NCBI GenBank assembly: GCA_964036195.1
Contig: OZ038460.1
Location: 14,821,504-14,885,503, forward strand
Length of the DNA: 64,000 bases
Direction: 5' to 3'
DNA from: Sphaerolaimus hirsutus
Lineage: Eukaryota; Nematoda; Chromadorea; Monhysterida; Sphaerolaimidae
Position numbers and translations under genes: made by a program. Shown in pieces: positions 10,675 through 21,149 of this stretch. The stretch's first letter is position 1; each line of letters opens with the position of its first letter. The notes below the pieces were generated by a model. The model was not told where the DNA came from. It ran no database searches and saw only the letters and a list, made by a program, of their open reading frames with translations.

Positions 10675-11057
10675 CACAGCAAAAAATATTTCCGTGAAGC
10701 GTGTGGAAGCGGGCTGGATGCGCGTGAAGCGGCGCGCTTCCACAGGCTTCCACACGCTTCCACCAACATCATGAGATTCTGGGTGAAGTGTCTTCCACAC
10801 GCTTCACCTAGCTTCATCATGCGCTTCACGCGCATCCAAACATGTGGATGACACTTCATGCCGCTGGCGCTTCCACACGCTTCCCCCGCGTGTAAATTTG
10901 TGTGGGAGCGCTTTATAAAGAAGCGTGAAGTGTCTTCACGCATTCTTTCGTGATGTGTGTGGAAGCGCTGTCATGCTTGGTGAAGCATCGGGAAGAGTTG
11001 GCGTGACGACACTTCCCGACGCTTCACCGCGCATCCACACACCCATTTTTTGCTGTG
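10675..11057. mobile_element. palindromic element, CACAGCAAAAAAT termini
   Basis: CACAGCAAAAAAT at the left and ATTTTTTGCTGTG at the right. The interior is made of GAAGCGTGTGGAAGCG and TTCCACACGCTTC repeats in both orientations. Another copy is at 43904-44251. The copy B version (31495-32806) is split by the GGCGCC element 31867-32777; here the empty target lies at 11035-11042. Confidence 0.8.
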
Positions 11058-11865
11058 GCAGAAACACATACAAATCGACCACAGGACGTGTTGCTTTCTC
11101 TGACTTAGCAACCTTCATATTCAACACTGTATTTTTTGAACAATGTGGAAAATAAAAATCAACGTTTGTGGTGATGATTATTGTGATTTTCAACGTTTTT
11201 CATTACATCTGACATCCTCAGATGTTTTTTTTATCTAAATTTTTAATTACAACCATGAATAATCATGCAAATTTGCGCCCACCCTGCACCTCCGGGGCTG
11301 CAGGCAGAATATCCTTTTTCTTTTTTATTCTGCCCGGCAGATGTGCAATTGCCCTCGCAATTAAATCTCGTTTGCCATTTTTCGGGCAAATCTGGCACAG
11401 TGAGGGCACGTCTGGCAGGCGCTATGGTCGTGTCAGGCGCCTGGCAGGCGTGACGGGCGTGTCAGGCGCCGGGCAGGGAAGGCAAAAAATTTGTCTGCCC
11501 AATTAAATCTGGGGCCTGGACCAAGGCCACTCAGCCACCCCTTGTCCCGTGGCCATTCCCTGGATGCGAAGTGTATAGAAGAACTTTACATTTTACATGA
11601 TAATTTTACATTATTTATTTTGGTAACAAAAGGAAGTGAAAGCTGGGGGTAGAAATGATGCCAGTGCGCACAGTGGTTTTCACCGTGACTTTGGTGTTGG
11701 TGAAAACTGAAATGTAATTCAAATTCAAATGAATCAACTCGAATGATTGATTTAATTCAAATTCAAATGAATCGACTCGAATAACTGATTTAATTTAATT
11801 TGAAATTGAATTTAAATAAATGAAAGTTTACATTTGAAAATTTGAAAACTAAAACATATAGCATA

Positions 11866-12257
11866 CCGTATTACCTCGAATTATCCCCCCCCCCCCTTGG
11901 ATTAACCCCCCCCTCGAATTAACCCTCCCTCGAAATACCCCCCCCCCCTTCGGAATGATGTTCGTCATGTACAAAATAAATGCGTCATGTACGCACTGTA
12001 CATGATGTATATTACTGTTAATTTGCATTGCAGCTACACATAGAGTAGTTTGTGTAGCTATCTACGTTTTTATGTCCAAATATATCCTGTTTGGACACAT
12101 TTATTACCTATTTTGGGTACGCAAATGCCTACTATTTACTACGATCCTTACGAAAATTTCTGACGAAATAATAACCCCCCCCCCCCTCGAATAAACCCCC
12201 CTCAAATTTTGCTGGCGAAATAATAAACCCCCATGGGGGTATTTCGAGGTAATACGG
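11866..12257. mobile_element. CCGTATTACC MITE
   Basis: TA-flanked CCGTATTACCTCGAATTA ... GGTAATACGG with C tracts of up to 10 or more, and the shared core (ACACATAGAGTAGTTTGTGT). The counterpart is 33610-34041, which differs in C-tract lengths and arm length. Confidence 0.85.
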
Positions 12258-12436
12258 TAGGTATAATTAATGAATTATGATTAAAGTCACGGTGCAAACG
12301 TACGTACGTAGGCACAGTGCCACACATAGAAAAATGTCATCTAATATGTCATATATTCATAAAATAAAAATTTAGTCAAATGTCGTGTAAAATATTGTCG
12401 CCCACGTAAGCTCAGTAATTAAATGATACACATGTA

Positions 12437-12879
12437 CCGTATTACCTCGAATTATCCCCCCCCTTGAATTAACCCCCCCCCCCCTCGAAATACCCCCCCC
12501 CCCCCTAAAATTCGGCTGAGGAAATAATAAACCCCCTCCCTCGAAATACCCCCCCCCCCTAAAATTGAGTGTAAAGAGAACGTACATGACAAATACCGTA
12601 GTTTGTGATCAGTACAATGCAGAACACACGTTAAAAGTGATGATTAAGTGACGTTAGGGAAGCGCTTAGGTGTATATACAGTTATATATGCCTATAAACA
12701 CATATACATCTACGCAATTGTTCGATTTTTCTACGTCTGCGTATGGGGAATTTCTGAAAATTTCTGGCGAAATAATAGACCCCCCCTCGAATAAACCCCC
12801 CCCCCCCCTCGAATTATCCCCCCCTCAAATTTTGCTGGCGAAATAATAAACCCCCTGGGGGTATTTCGAGGTAATACGG
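12437..12879. mobile_element. CCGTATTACC MITE, copy A only
   Basis: Flanked by TA at 12435-12436 and 12880-12881. Copy B has a single TA at 34215-34216 in identical flanks (ACACATG and CATCTTAATT). This shows exact element ends CCGTATTACC/GGTAATACGG and a 2-bp TA duplication. Confidence 0.95.
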
Positions 12880-12924
12880 TACATCTTAATTTTTCACTGT
12901 CGGAACCGGGAGTCGTCTTATTTA

Positions 12925-14423
12925 CCGTATTTCTTCCAATAGAAAAGCACCGTTCTATCTTTTCATCAACGTTTTTACCTGCCGTTCTATTGGAGGTGCC
13001 GTTCTATTGGAGGCTGCCATTCTATTTTTGCAACAATTTTTCATTTGAACATAGTATTTTAATGATGAAACGTGAACAACATTTTAATATCAGAGCATCA
13101 AGTCTAGCATTGAAAAAAACGACTGATTTTGAGAAAATATAATTAAATATTATCTCAGAAAATCTCTCAAGAAAAAAATATAATTAAATCTCTTGGGTCA
13201 TTTTAGAAAATATAATTAAATCTCTGAGAAAATCTCTTGCAGTTCAAAAAAATCTCAGAAAATCTCTCAATTAAAAGTATGATTTAATCGATATTTCAAG
13301 GTGTTTGAACCATTCAGAGTAAATAGGTATGAAGCACATTATGTGTTGCTTAACTTTTTCATTCACAATTTCAATGATAACAGCCTATTGTCTACTGATG
13401 GCACAATTTGTACTACCATGTATTTAGTATCTGAATAATGAACAAAAATATGGTTTAGGCACATTTTTTCCTCATGTGCGTGTGGTGATCCCCACAGAAG
13501 TTATCAGATCACTTTTTCACCAAAATTTGGTAACTACATTTCCAAAGCATGCTGTCAACTCTTTAGTTGTTAAAACAGCTAGAACTCAGTGCCATAAGTT
13601 TACCCATTTCACAAGTAGCAACATCCAGTGCCAATGTAGACCCGGTGCTTAGGTACAGCCCCGTACTTGAGCACTGGGTCTTCATTGGACTGCAGGGGTT
13701 CAGTATGCTTCAGGGATTACAACATTAAGGTTTACTAAAAAATTCATATACTTGAGTACTGAGTAAATACATCTAAATAAATTCCTCTGAAAAAGTACCA
13801 GTACTCTCTTTTATGTATACTTCTTGAAGTACTTGAGTACAGAAAATGTATTTCATAAAACTTTTTTATTGGCTCTTTCATGCCATAGAACAGAAAAAGG
13901 GGAGGAAAAACTACAAATAGAGGAGAAATAGCCAAAAATGGGTATATAAGCAAATATATAGTTAAAAATAGATAAAAGGTGGTAAAAAGCACATGAACTA
14001 GTGAATTTGAAGGTGAAAATTGGCAAATATAGAGAGATTTTCTCGAGAGATTTTCTCAATCAGGAGAAAATATAATTAAATCTCTCTGGAAAATCATGAA
14101 AAAAATATAAATCTCAGAAAATCTTATATTTTCTGAGATTTTCTGATATTTTTTAAATATAAATCTCCCAGAGATTTTTTCAATGCTAATCAAGTCAGAC
14201 AAAACCAAATGTGAAAACAACCCTGAATCATAGTTCTGAACAGTTAACACCACATATTTTTTTAACAATTTTGTGTTTTGGCACTTTTCCAACGTAAACT
14301 GTAGCTGCCATTCTAAGGAGGTGCTGTTCATTCGGAGGCTGCCGTTCTATTTGAGGCTGCCGTTGTATTGTTTTTGTGAGTGCAAAAATGTGTCAAAACC
14401 TGCCGTTCTATTGGAGGTGCCGA
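12925..14423. mobile_element. CCAATAGAACGGCA-type CCGTA MITE, split and truncated
   Basis: Begins CCGTATTTCTTCCAATAG after TA. It is built of 17-18-bp units (TGCCGTTCTATTGGAGG), is interrupted by the hAT-like insertion 13105-14188, and is cut off at 14423. The intact version in copy B is 34260-34752. The copy A duplication boundary is inside this array. Confidence 0.85.
13105..14188. mobile_element. hAT-like MITE, TAGCATT family, copy A only
   Basis: TAGCATTGAAAAA at the left, TTTTTTCAATGCTA at the right, and TSD ATCAAGTC on both sides (13097-13104, 14189-14196). Copy B carries one ATCAAGTC at 34446-34453, the empty site. The interior includes a decayed CAKAGTTG-type fragment at about 13740-14025 (TACTTGAGTACTGAG). 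Confidence 0.95.
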
Positions 14424-14841
14424 GTAGTGAGTACCCCACAAACGGGACCAAGATCCGCAACAATAAGGCCAAAAAAATTTCATTTTTTAAAAAGTTTTTT
14501 AAAATTGCATCATTCTATGCCCTACCTTACAATCGGGTCAAAGCCGCAATAAGGCTATTTTTGACTTTCAAAAATACCCTACCCAACAATAAAATTCTTT
14601 TTGAAAATACCCTTTGTAGTGTTATGCAACGATTTTTATGCTAGTTATTTTTCTATATTTGACCAATAATTTATTCACACTGATTTGCCACATGAAATAA
14701 GATCACCTAAAAAGTAGTTCACACCAATGTGCAAATATGACCACAGAAATTGCTACAACTCGTCAACTCTTCTCTACATCATTCCAGCTACAGAAAGGGC
14801 CCAAAATCTATTAGCAATATTTCCACAAAATCGAAAAAAAT
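14424..14841. other. 3' flank of the 8-exon gene, no other gene seen
   Basis: Unique AT-rich sequence between the truncated MITE and the stop codon of the minus-strand gene. It should contain that gene's 3' UTR. The plus-strand frame at 14273-14644 is an array artefact at its left end. Confidence 0.4.
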
Positions 14842-17841
14842 TTATTCTTCATCCGTCGTTTCATCACTATCGCTCTCAGTCACCTCACTCTCCCCCCGCT
14901 CAGAGCATATGCCGCAATCGAAAAGACCCACAAACGCCATGTCTTTGTGTTCATCAATTTCACCCGTGGCAGCGTTGTCAACTGAAAAAAAAATTTATAA
15001 TGGTTTTACATATAAAACAATGTTTTCTAAATATCTCACATTTTTCCAAAATTTCACAGGCCTCCTTAGCACTGCATGCACTGCAGTCCAATGTGCCATT
15101 TTCAACAGCCATTTTGTGTCCCATCTTATATTTTTTGCACTTCGCCAAAATGAACTTTATTGGCAAGCACTCAGACACAAAGCCAATAGAAGCCAGCGAA
15201 TCATTGCTGTCTTCGCGCTCCAGTCCCCAAATAGGGAAATTGGTCTTGTCAATCGACTTCCCAGTGCCCTCACCAATGACATCCACCTTATCCATATAAC
15301 CAATGCAGTCGTTGAAAAAATCAATGCGCTGCTGTATTTCCAACAGTCTATCGGTAGCCCACTTTTGAAATGACGCGTGCTGTATACAAGAATATGTATG
15401 TATGTGAATACAAAATACCCATTATAACCCATTCCAACCTCAAAAACGAGATTATCTCTCAAAGGTTCCATGTCGCACAGCCTCTGACCCACGTGAATGA
15501 TCGCCGTCATATCTCCAATAGCCATTTTTTTCACGTGATCCAGACATTCAACCATTTTGGTGCGGCTCTTGTCAATCATATCCACTTTGATATCGCCCGG
15601 CAGGTACTCGCCGCGCACCAAATCAGCCACCACAGACAATTCCTAAAGGGATTATTTGTATGATGTGGAATTTGAAGGTGTGGATTTCAACTTTAATACG
15701 ATGGTACTTACACATTTATGCTTGACACTGTCATCCAACAGCAACCCATAATTGTTGTATAACATGCCCAACAACCTCAATGCACTCTTCATTCTCAACT
15801 TCATCAAATCCACATCTTCACTCTCCACATCTGATTCACTTTCAGTACTCATATCACTCCCATCATCCACATAATCTACATCCATGGGGTCGTCACTTTG
15901 CCACACATCGCTCTCGCTTTCAATTTCCTCATAGCTAACCAAATCGCTTTCATCAGTGCTATCCGCCTCCTGCTTCATGTCAACCAACGGCTCACAGCAC
16001 CCCATTACATCCGCGCCGCGGCATCGCTTATTGCTGCACATGTGGGTTTAATCAAGTATCAGAGGTGTAGGACATTATCAAGTGGGGAATTATTCAAGTG
16101 GGGATATCATTCAAGTGGGGATATTATTCAAGTGGGGAAATTATTCAAGTGGGGAAATTATTAAAGTGGGAAATTATTCAACTGGGTGATTAAATCAAGT
16201 GGGGAATATTTCATGTTGGGATGTGGGTAATAAATTGAATATGTCATCCCAAACACTCACCCTTTATCATCCATGAAAGTAGTCGGACAACCCCCCGCAG
16301 AGACCGAAAGCGGTCTTTTCTCACCAATCAAAGGTTGTGAAGCCGGAGCCATCAAATCATCTGGCGACTCGCTGTAATTTTGATGATGTACATGTGTATA
16401 TTTTACCAAACAGGCAACAATAGTGGGGATTATTCAAGTGGGGATAAGTGGAGAATTATTCAAACATTGGGAAATTATTCAAGTGGGGGTATGGGGAATT
16501 AATTTACATTTAATAAAATCACTTACCCATATGGCGTCTCCTCTACAAGCACAACAACCGTTTCCATCGCCACCACCGTAGTTGGCACGGGTCCATTTGC
16601 CGAGCCGGCGGCGGCGGCGGCGACATCAAGTGAACTCGGCCGAGTCACCGCCGCCCCGTGTGCAGTCGCGGGCGGAGTCGCAACCCCGTGTGCAGCGTGT
16701 GCACTCGCTCCGTGTGCAGCAGCCGCCGTGTGCGTCGACGCCGCCGCAGCCGTTGCATGCGCGGCCGCAACAGGTGTCTCACCACCCGCCGCCGTGGTAC
16801 CAGACGCCGCCGCTGCCGTTCCAGATTTCGCCCCAGATGCCGCAGCACCAGCTTCAGACGCCGCAGCACCAGCTCCAGACGCCGCTGGCGCGCCGGTAGC
16901 AACCGTCGACCCGCGCAATGCTGCTGACACAGGCAACGCTCTACTTAGAGTCATCCCATCTGCCATCACATCACAAAGCGCACAGCTGATTACACCATGG
17001 GTTACATAGTCAGGCACCCCAACTCTAATATCCAGAGGTATTCCCACGACCAGTGACTCACAGAGTGCGCAGTTTGTCTCAGAATGTCTCAATTCATCCC
17101 CAGCCATCTCAGCTGCAGGATACATGCCATATCCATCCCTCGGCACAGCCACACTCGAAATCGCTCTCAACCACGCCGCGTCCACAGCGGCAGCCGCAGC
17201 GGCAGCAGCAGATGCCGCCATCTCTGCATCATGTACCTGAAACAAATGATTTACTGTTACCGTATTTATTCTAATAGAATGGCACCTCCAATAGAATGCC
17301 ATCTCCAATAGAACGGCAGGTTTTTTGGTTTTTGGTACAATAGAACGGCAATTTCCAATACAAAGGTAGGTAAAAATTGATCAAAAAATAGAAGAAATAT
17401 GGTATATGAGCTGTAAAAGTGAAGCTTCACCTACCACCGGCGCATACAATCCATCCAGATACGCAGGTGGTAAGTAGCGTGGCGGGTAATCTGTAGGCCA
17501 GGGAGGTGACGCTGGAGAATACTGTGGTGAATAATTTCCAGGACAGATAGCTGGCGATGCCGGGGGTGATGGGTCGGGAGATGCTGGTGGGCTGCTGAAA
17601 TGTACAGGGTCGGGAGATGCCGGCGAGTCGCTGAAATGGAATATGAATTTTTATATAGGTAGTTGTGATCAAAGTAGTTTTGGACAATAATTTTTCAGCT
17701 AAATGGAAGAATGTTTATAATTTTGTGATAATTTTGAATGATAATACATTTTTTGAATGAGAATACATAAAAATCAAACACAAAAAAAATCATAAATAAA
17801 TACCGTGGATATCCATCGTCAGAAAAATTGTTAGAGTCCAT
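14842..17841 (-). CDS. complete 8-exon gene, novel acidic CxxC protein (686 aa), function unknown
   Basis: Exons, in transcript order: 17841-17804, 17630-17435, 17236-16527, 16371-16261, 16033-15712, 15642-15439, 15379-15040, 14981-14842. Every intron has GT/AG ends, all phases match, and the joined frame runs from ATG to TAA (2061 nt). Residues 1-78 are Ser/Pro-rich (SPASPDP repeats). Residues 79-314 include an Ala8 run, a pair of CALC tetrads (C134/C137 and C163/C166), then a low-complexity Ala/Gly/Thr/His tract. Residues 360-430 are strongly acidic Ser/Asp/Glu. Residues 430-640 look like a folded, mixed alpha-helical domain (LRLLGMLYNNYG, WATDRLLEIQQRIDFFNDC). The end has a second CxxC pair (C626/C629, C663/C666) and an acidic tail. 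Short introns are 58, 59 and 69 bp; three of the four longer ones hold repeat sequence. I recognise no family. Acidic and Pro/Ala tracts suggest a nuclear regulator, by inference only. Confidence 0.85.
16055..16215. repeat. intronic TTATTCAAGTGGGGA tandem array
   Basis: About nine imperfect 14-15-bp units fill most of the 227-bp intron 16034-16260. Further units lie in the neighbouring intron (16420-16500). The unit matches the arms of the CCGTATATCC element at 62281-62686 (TTATTCAAGGGGGGA), so these are probably terminus-less remnants of that family. Confidence 0.75.
17260..17402. mobile_element. CCAATAGAACGGCA-type MITE inside an intron
   Basis: CCGTATTTATTCTAATAG ... ATAGAAGAAATATGG flanked by TA. 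It accounts for 145 of the 198 bp of the intron 17237-17434. Without it the intron would be 53 bp, like the other small introns here. Confidence 0.85.
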
Positions 17842-18125
17842 TTTCACTGGCAATGAAGTTTTCAATTATTCAGAAAATGCAGAGTGATGACAAATATACA
17901 AAATTTTCACTCTTTTATATCAATTTTCATGTGAGAAGTCACTTTAAATTTTTTCTTAACAATAGTAATTTAATATTTACACACCAAAGGCAGATTTTGT
18001 AAAATTTTTTCACACAGACAATAAAAAGAAAGGTAACACAGGGATCTAAATTGGGCACGTTACAAAAGTTTGTACCTAGTGCGTGGTGCCTGTCCCCTGA
18101 TATACTAAGAAAATGGCTTCCCCAA

Positions 18126-18501
18126 CAGAGTTGTTAAAAACTTTTTTTGAAAATAAATGTATGCACATTCAAAATTATCACAAAATTGTTGTTACAATGT
18201 TTTTCATTACAAAATGTCAATGCGCCATATAAAAAAAAATACCCAGGCACAACAAAATGGTTTCCAACAACACACGGGCTGTAAAATGCCCTGCCCTGCA
18301 AAATGGCGGCGGCAGCCAAAAACTTTTTTTCTTTTTTTTTGTAAAAAATGTAAAAAATGTAAAAAAAAAAACGGTGGCACCTAAATTTTCCTATTTTTTA
18401 CTTTTCCTATTTTTTACTTTTATTTTTTACCCTAAAAAAAACCCTAATTTTTACCAAAATTTCAATATTTATTTTCAAAAAAAAAAAGTTTTTAACAACT
18501 G
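18126..18501. mobile_element. hAT-like MITE, CAKAGTTGTTAAAA family, degenerate
   Basis: CAGAGTTGTTAAAAACTTTT at the left is mirrored by AAAAGTTTTTAACAACTG at the right. The interior is unlike the tacgtACTC members: poly-A/T and repeated GTAAAAAATGTAAAAAATGT. No clean 8-bp TSD is visible. It sits in the 1-kb space between the two divergent genes. Confidence 0.65.
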
Positions 18502-18524
18502 CGGCAGTAAATCAAAGGGTGATG

Positions 18525-18720
18525 CCGCCATGTCACAGCTCCACACCCCGCGCGGCCCGGCGCGGCAGTAGCGCGGCGATCGCGCCCCGCCCGCACCCGC
18601 GCACCCGCCACAACACATTAATTGTAATTTCCATTATACTATCATTACACGGTATTTACAACCTTAATTGCGTGTTTTTCATCTGGGTGGTGGCGGGCGG
18701 GCGGGCGGGCCGGGCGGCAA
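18525..18720. promoter_or_regulatory. GC- and CpG-rich patch between divergent genes
   Basis: Two GC-dense tracts (18530-18612 and 18685-18720, the latter with four GGGC/GCGGGCGG repeats) stand out from AT-rich surroundings. They lie between the start of the minus gene at 17841 and the start of the plus gene at 18837. They may mark a shared promoter, but could equally be a repeat fragment. No TATA-like element is clear. Confidence 0.3.
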
Positions 18721-18836
18721 AGTTTTTGATGCTAAAACAATAGCACCATGTTACACCTTAATTGGTCCAATTTGGTGTCTGATTTTTGTATCCATTTTCA
18801 GAACCATTAGTTCTCCCCTCCCCATCAAAAAATTTC

Positions 18837-19491
18837 ATGATGCATCTAAATATATATATAACATGTGCCTGTTTTGTTTTTGCTAACGCTATCAAAGGGT
18901 GAGTTTTTTTCTGCTCAATTATAATATTTTTGCAATTAAAAATGTTTTATAGAAAACCAAATGACAAGAGTGGTGAGGATGTTGAAAAACCACCAAATGA
19001 CAAGAGTGGTGAGGAATATGACAAAAATTTTGAAACTCTAAGAGAATTTTTGAGAGATTTTGATAATGGTGAGTTTAATTAATTTTTCAAAATGTATACA
19101 ATATCAAATAAATAAAAAATATAACAGACATTCCATTGGAATTTGAGAATATTCATGAAAACCCAAATGTACCATCTACATCAAATACCCCACCTAGATC
19201 AAATGATATTTACAGTCAACACAATACTGTAGTGATAGGGAATGAAAGCTCAAATTGTGGAAAAAAAATGGCGCAGATGTGAATGACCAAACGCAGCTAC
19301 ATATTTCAAACCAAGTTTGTAGTTATTTTCACCATTTTATATTTAAAACTTATGTAAATAGAATTTTCAATTTCACAGGCCCCAAATCATTCACATCATA
19401 GAATTTCATCTACATTGCCTCAAGTTGGCGGTCCATCACATGCACCTCAAACACAACATCAAACTCGAATACAAAACCCAACTCAACAACA
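18837..19491 (+). CDS. 5' part of a multi-exon gene with signal-peptide-like start, runs toward the gap
   Basis: Exon 1 (18837-18898) encodes MMHLNIYITCACFVFANA, a plausible signal peptide with an A-x-A end, and stops at a GTGAGT donor. Introns of 54 and 59 bp separate exon 2 (18953-19068, rich in Lys/Asp/Glu with a repeated PNDKSGE) and exon 3 (from 19128, Asn/Pro/Ser-rich). Phases match through this point. In exon 3 an A8 run at 19261-19268 is out of frame with the continuation. One extra A would let the frame reach a GTTTGT donor at 19315 and join exon 4 (19379-19491) as a His/Gln/Pro-rich segment. A GTGAAT donor at 19279 is an alternative that needs no correction but gives a different exon 4 frame. 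The last donor is GTATGT at 19492, so the 3' end lies in or beyond the gap. Product not recognised. Confidence 0.6.
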
Positions 19492-19560
19492 GTATGTTTT
19501 TTTTTTGTTGATATTTTGTGTGATGTATATAAATGAGCCCATTTAATAGACTGCAATTAC

Positions 19561-19760
19561 NNNNNNNNNNNNNNNNNNNNNNNNNNNNNNNNNNNNNNNN
19601 NNNNNNNNNNNNNNNNNNNNNNNNNNNNNNNNNNNNNNNNNNNNNNNNNNNNNNNNNNNNNNNNNNNNNNNNNNNNNNNNNNNNNNNNNNNNNNNNNNNN
19701 NNNNNNNNNNNNNNNNNNNNNNNNNNNNNNNNNNNNNNNNNNNNNNNNNNNNNNNNNNNN
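19561..19760. other. assembly gap (200 N)
   Basis: Exactly 200 N, a size often used for gaps of unknown length. Copy B of the duplicated block begins 33 bases after it. Confidence 0.99.
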
Positions 19761-20024
19761 TGTGGACTTGTCGACTTTTAGAATTAGACGCCTCAATTAA
19801 TTTTTGGTAAAACAGCAACACAAAACAGACCAGTAAAATAGTAGTGCAACTGCCGCCGCCGCCGACATCCCGCTGAAAAGCCATTTTCTCCACATCGAAA
19901 ACTCGACCCTCGTCCACTCGATGGCTCAGTACAATTTTGTCGGGCCTTTCGCATTTCGGATGTCCAGCGGCCACGTCACTATCGACCGACAAAGCAAACG
20001 ATCGACAGGGTAGTGATGGGGTTA

Positions 20025-20153
20025 CCTGGGGGCACTCCCGGACCCTGTAAAGTGCCCTGTAAAATTGCAAATGTAGTTAAAATGTCAATGTTACATGGCT
20101 TTTGACACTTTACATGACATTTGACATTTTACAGGCCATTTCACACAGTCTGG
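20025..20153. repeat. CCCTGTAAAG family copy (copy B)
   Basis: Counterpart of 924-1053, with a GGGGGCACTCCCGG hairpin-like start. Confidence 0.6.
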
Positions 20154-21149
20154 AAGTGGCACCTGGCCGCTGTCGCAAATCAACTGCACGGACGGGATGG
20201 ACCTGCGTGGTGTGGTGCGAGATTCGTCAACTCGTCCGTGTACTCAAAATGTGATGGAGCTAACTTCAAGCCTTTAGCTGGAAGGAGGATTTCGTTGCTA
20301 GATGGACCACTTTCGATTTCAGGGGTCTCGATTTCAGCGATGCCAATATAAAGTTTTGGTTTGGCCGGTTCCGGGCATGTAAACTGTCGCTGCATACCCA
20401 CGCGGCCTGGAAATAAAACAGAATAAATTGATAAATGTTGTTTCGGAATCCCAAGCCTGTCCTCCTTGTCAACACTGTTAGAAAATAACCTAAATTAAAA
20501 TGTTGGACACAGCTCCAGTTTCAAGCATGATTTTTCAAAATCCGTACTTCTGAGTAGGTATTTTAGTGGACAAATGCAAAATGTAAACATGCAACGTATT
20601 GTAGTAAATATTTAGTTAATCTAACTTTGTATTAGGTAAATTAATTTTGTAATAAGTTCAATTAACTACTACACTATACAAAGTGTGGAGGGGGGTGTGG
20701 ACTGTCGAGTGTCGAGCACCATTTCTATACTAACGGGCATTTATAGCTTGTTTCTCTTCTGATCATTTGTTGGTAAGCTAGCTACCTATTTGCACTATTT
20801 GCACGCTATAAAGCAGCTTCATGCTTTGATTTGAATCTGGAAATGTGAAGCTTTGGCAATCTTTTTGCGCTGCTTTTTTTTAGCCTAACAGTCTTTCCAG
20901 ATGCGGTGAAAAATTTGTTTGTGTGTTTCATTTAGGTACATCAAAAATACCTTGATAAAATAAACAACAACAACAACAACAAATTACGATGTTTTCGGAC
21001 AGGACGGTAGCCTCATCATTATTCAGAGGCTTGGTATAAAATATTAATGAAGGAGTTGCAGCTTTCAGTTGACTCCTAATGGATGAATGATGCATCCATA
21101 ATATTTACCTTACCAGGGTCCAGATTCAATCAGAACCTGAGCTGCACGC

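Larger units (their letters stand above)
9754..11516. mobile_element. composite element with GGCCCCAGATT termini
   Basis: The left end reads GGCCCCAGATTAAATGGGGC. The right end, reversed, reads GGCCCCAGATTTAATTGGGC. GC-rich TGCCAGGCGC/GGGCGTGTC repeats lie near both ends. The interior hosts an inverted repeat (9890-10235), a 31-bp tandem array (10379-10505) and a further palindromic element (10675-11057). Copy B spans 30519-33257 because of an added GGCGCC element and about 100 bp that copy A lacks near 10033. Confidence 0.6.
693..14423. repeat. large duplicated block, copy A
   Basis: From about 693 (AATTAATTTTTGGTAAAACA) the sequence matches 19794 onward line by line, in the same orientation, to about 14423. 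Differences are scattered substitutions, small indels and whole-MITE insertions. Copy A alone carries elements at 2253-2852, 3969-4158, 12437-12879 and 13105-14188. The right junction falls inside a tandemly repeated MITE (TTCTATTGGAGG units), after which the two copies have unrelated sequence. Confidence 0.95.

Noticed and set aside
14727..15373. Plus-strand ORFs of about 200 codons
   Set aside because: They lie opposite the last exons and introns of the minus-strand gene and cross its splice sites without their own.
16582..17009. Plus-strand ORFs opposite exon 3 of the 8-exon gene (Arg-, Pro- and Ala-rich)
   Set aside because: They are shadows of the GC-rich Ala-coding exon; only the minus strand has consistent splice sites and phases.
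19533..19796. ORFs running through the gap
   Set aside because: They consist of undefined residues from the 200 N and carry no information.
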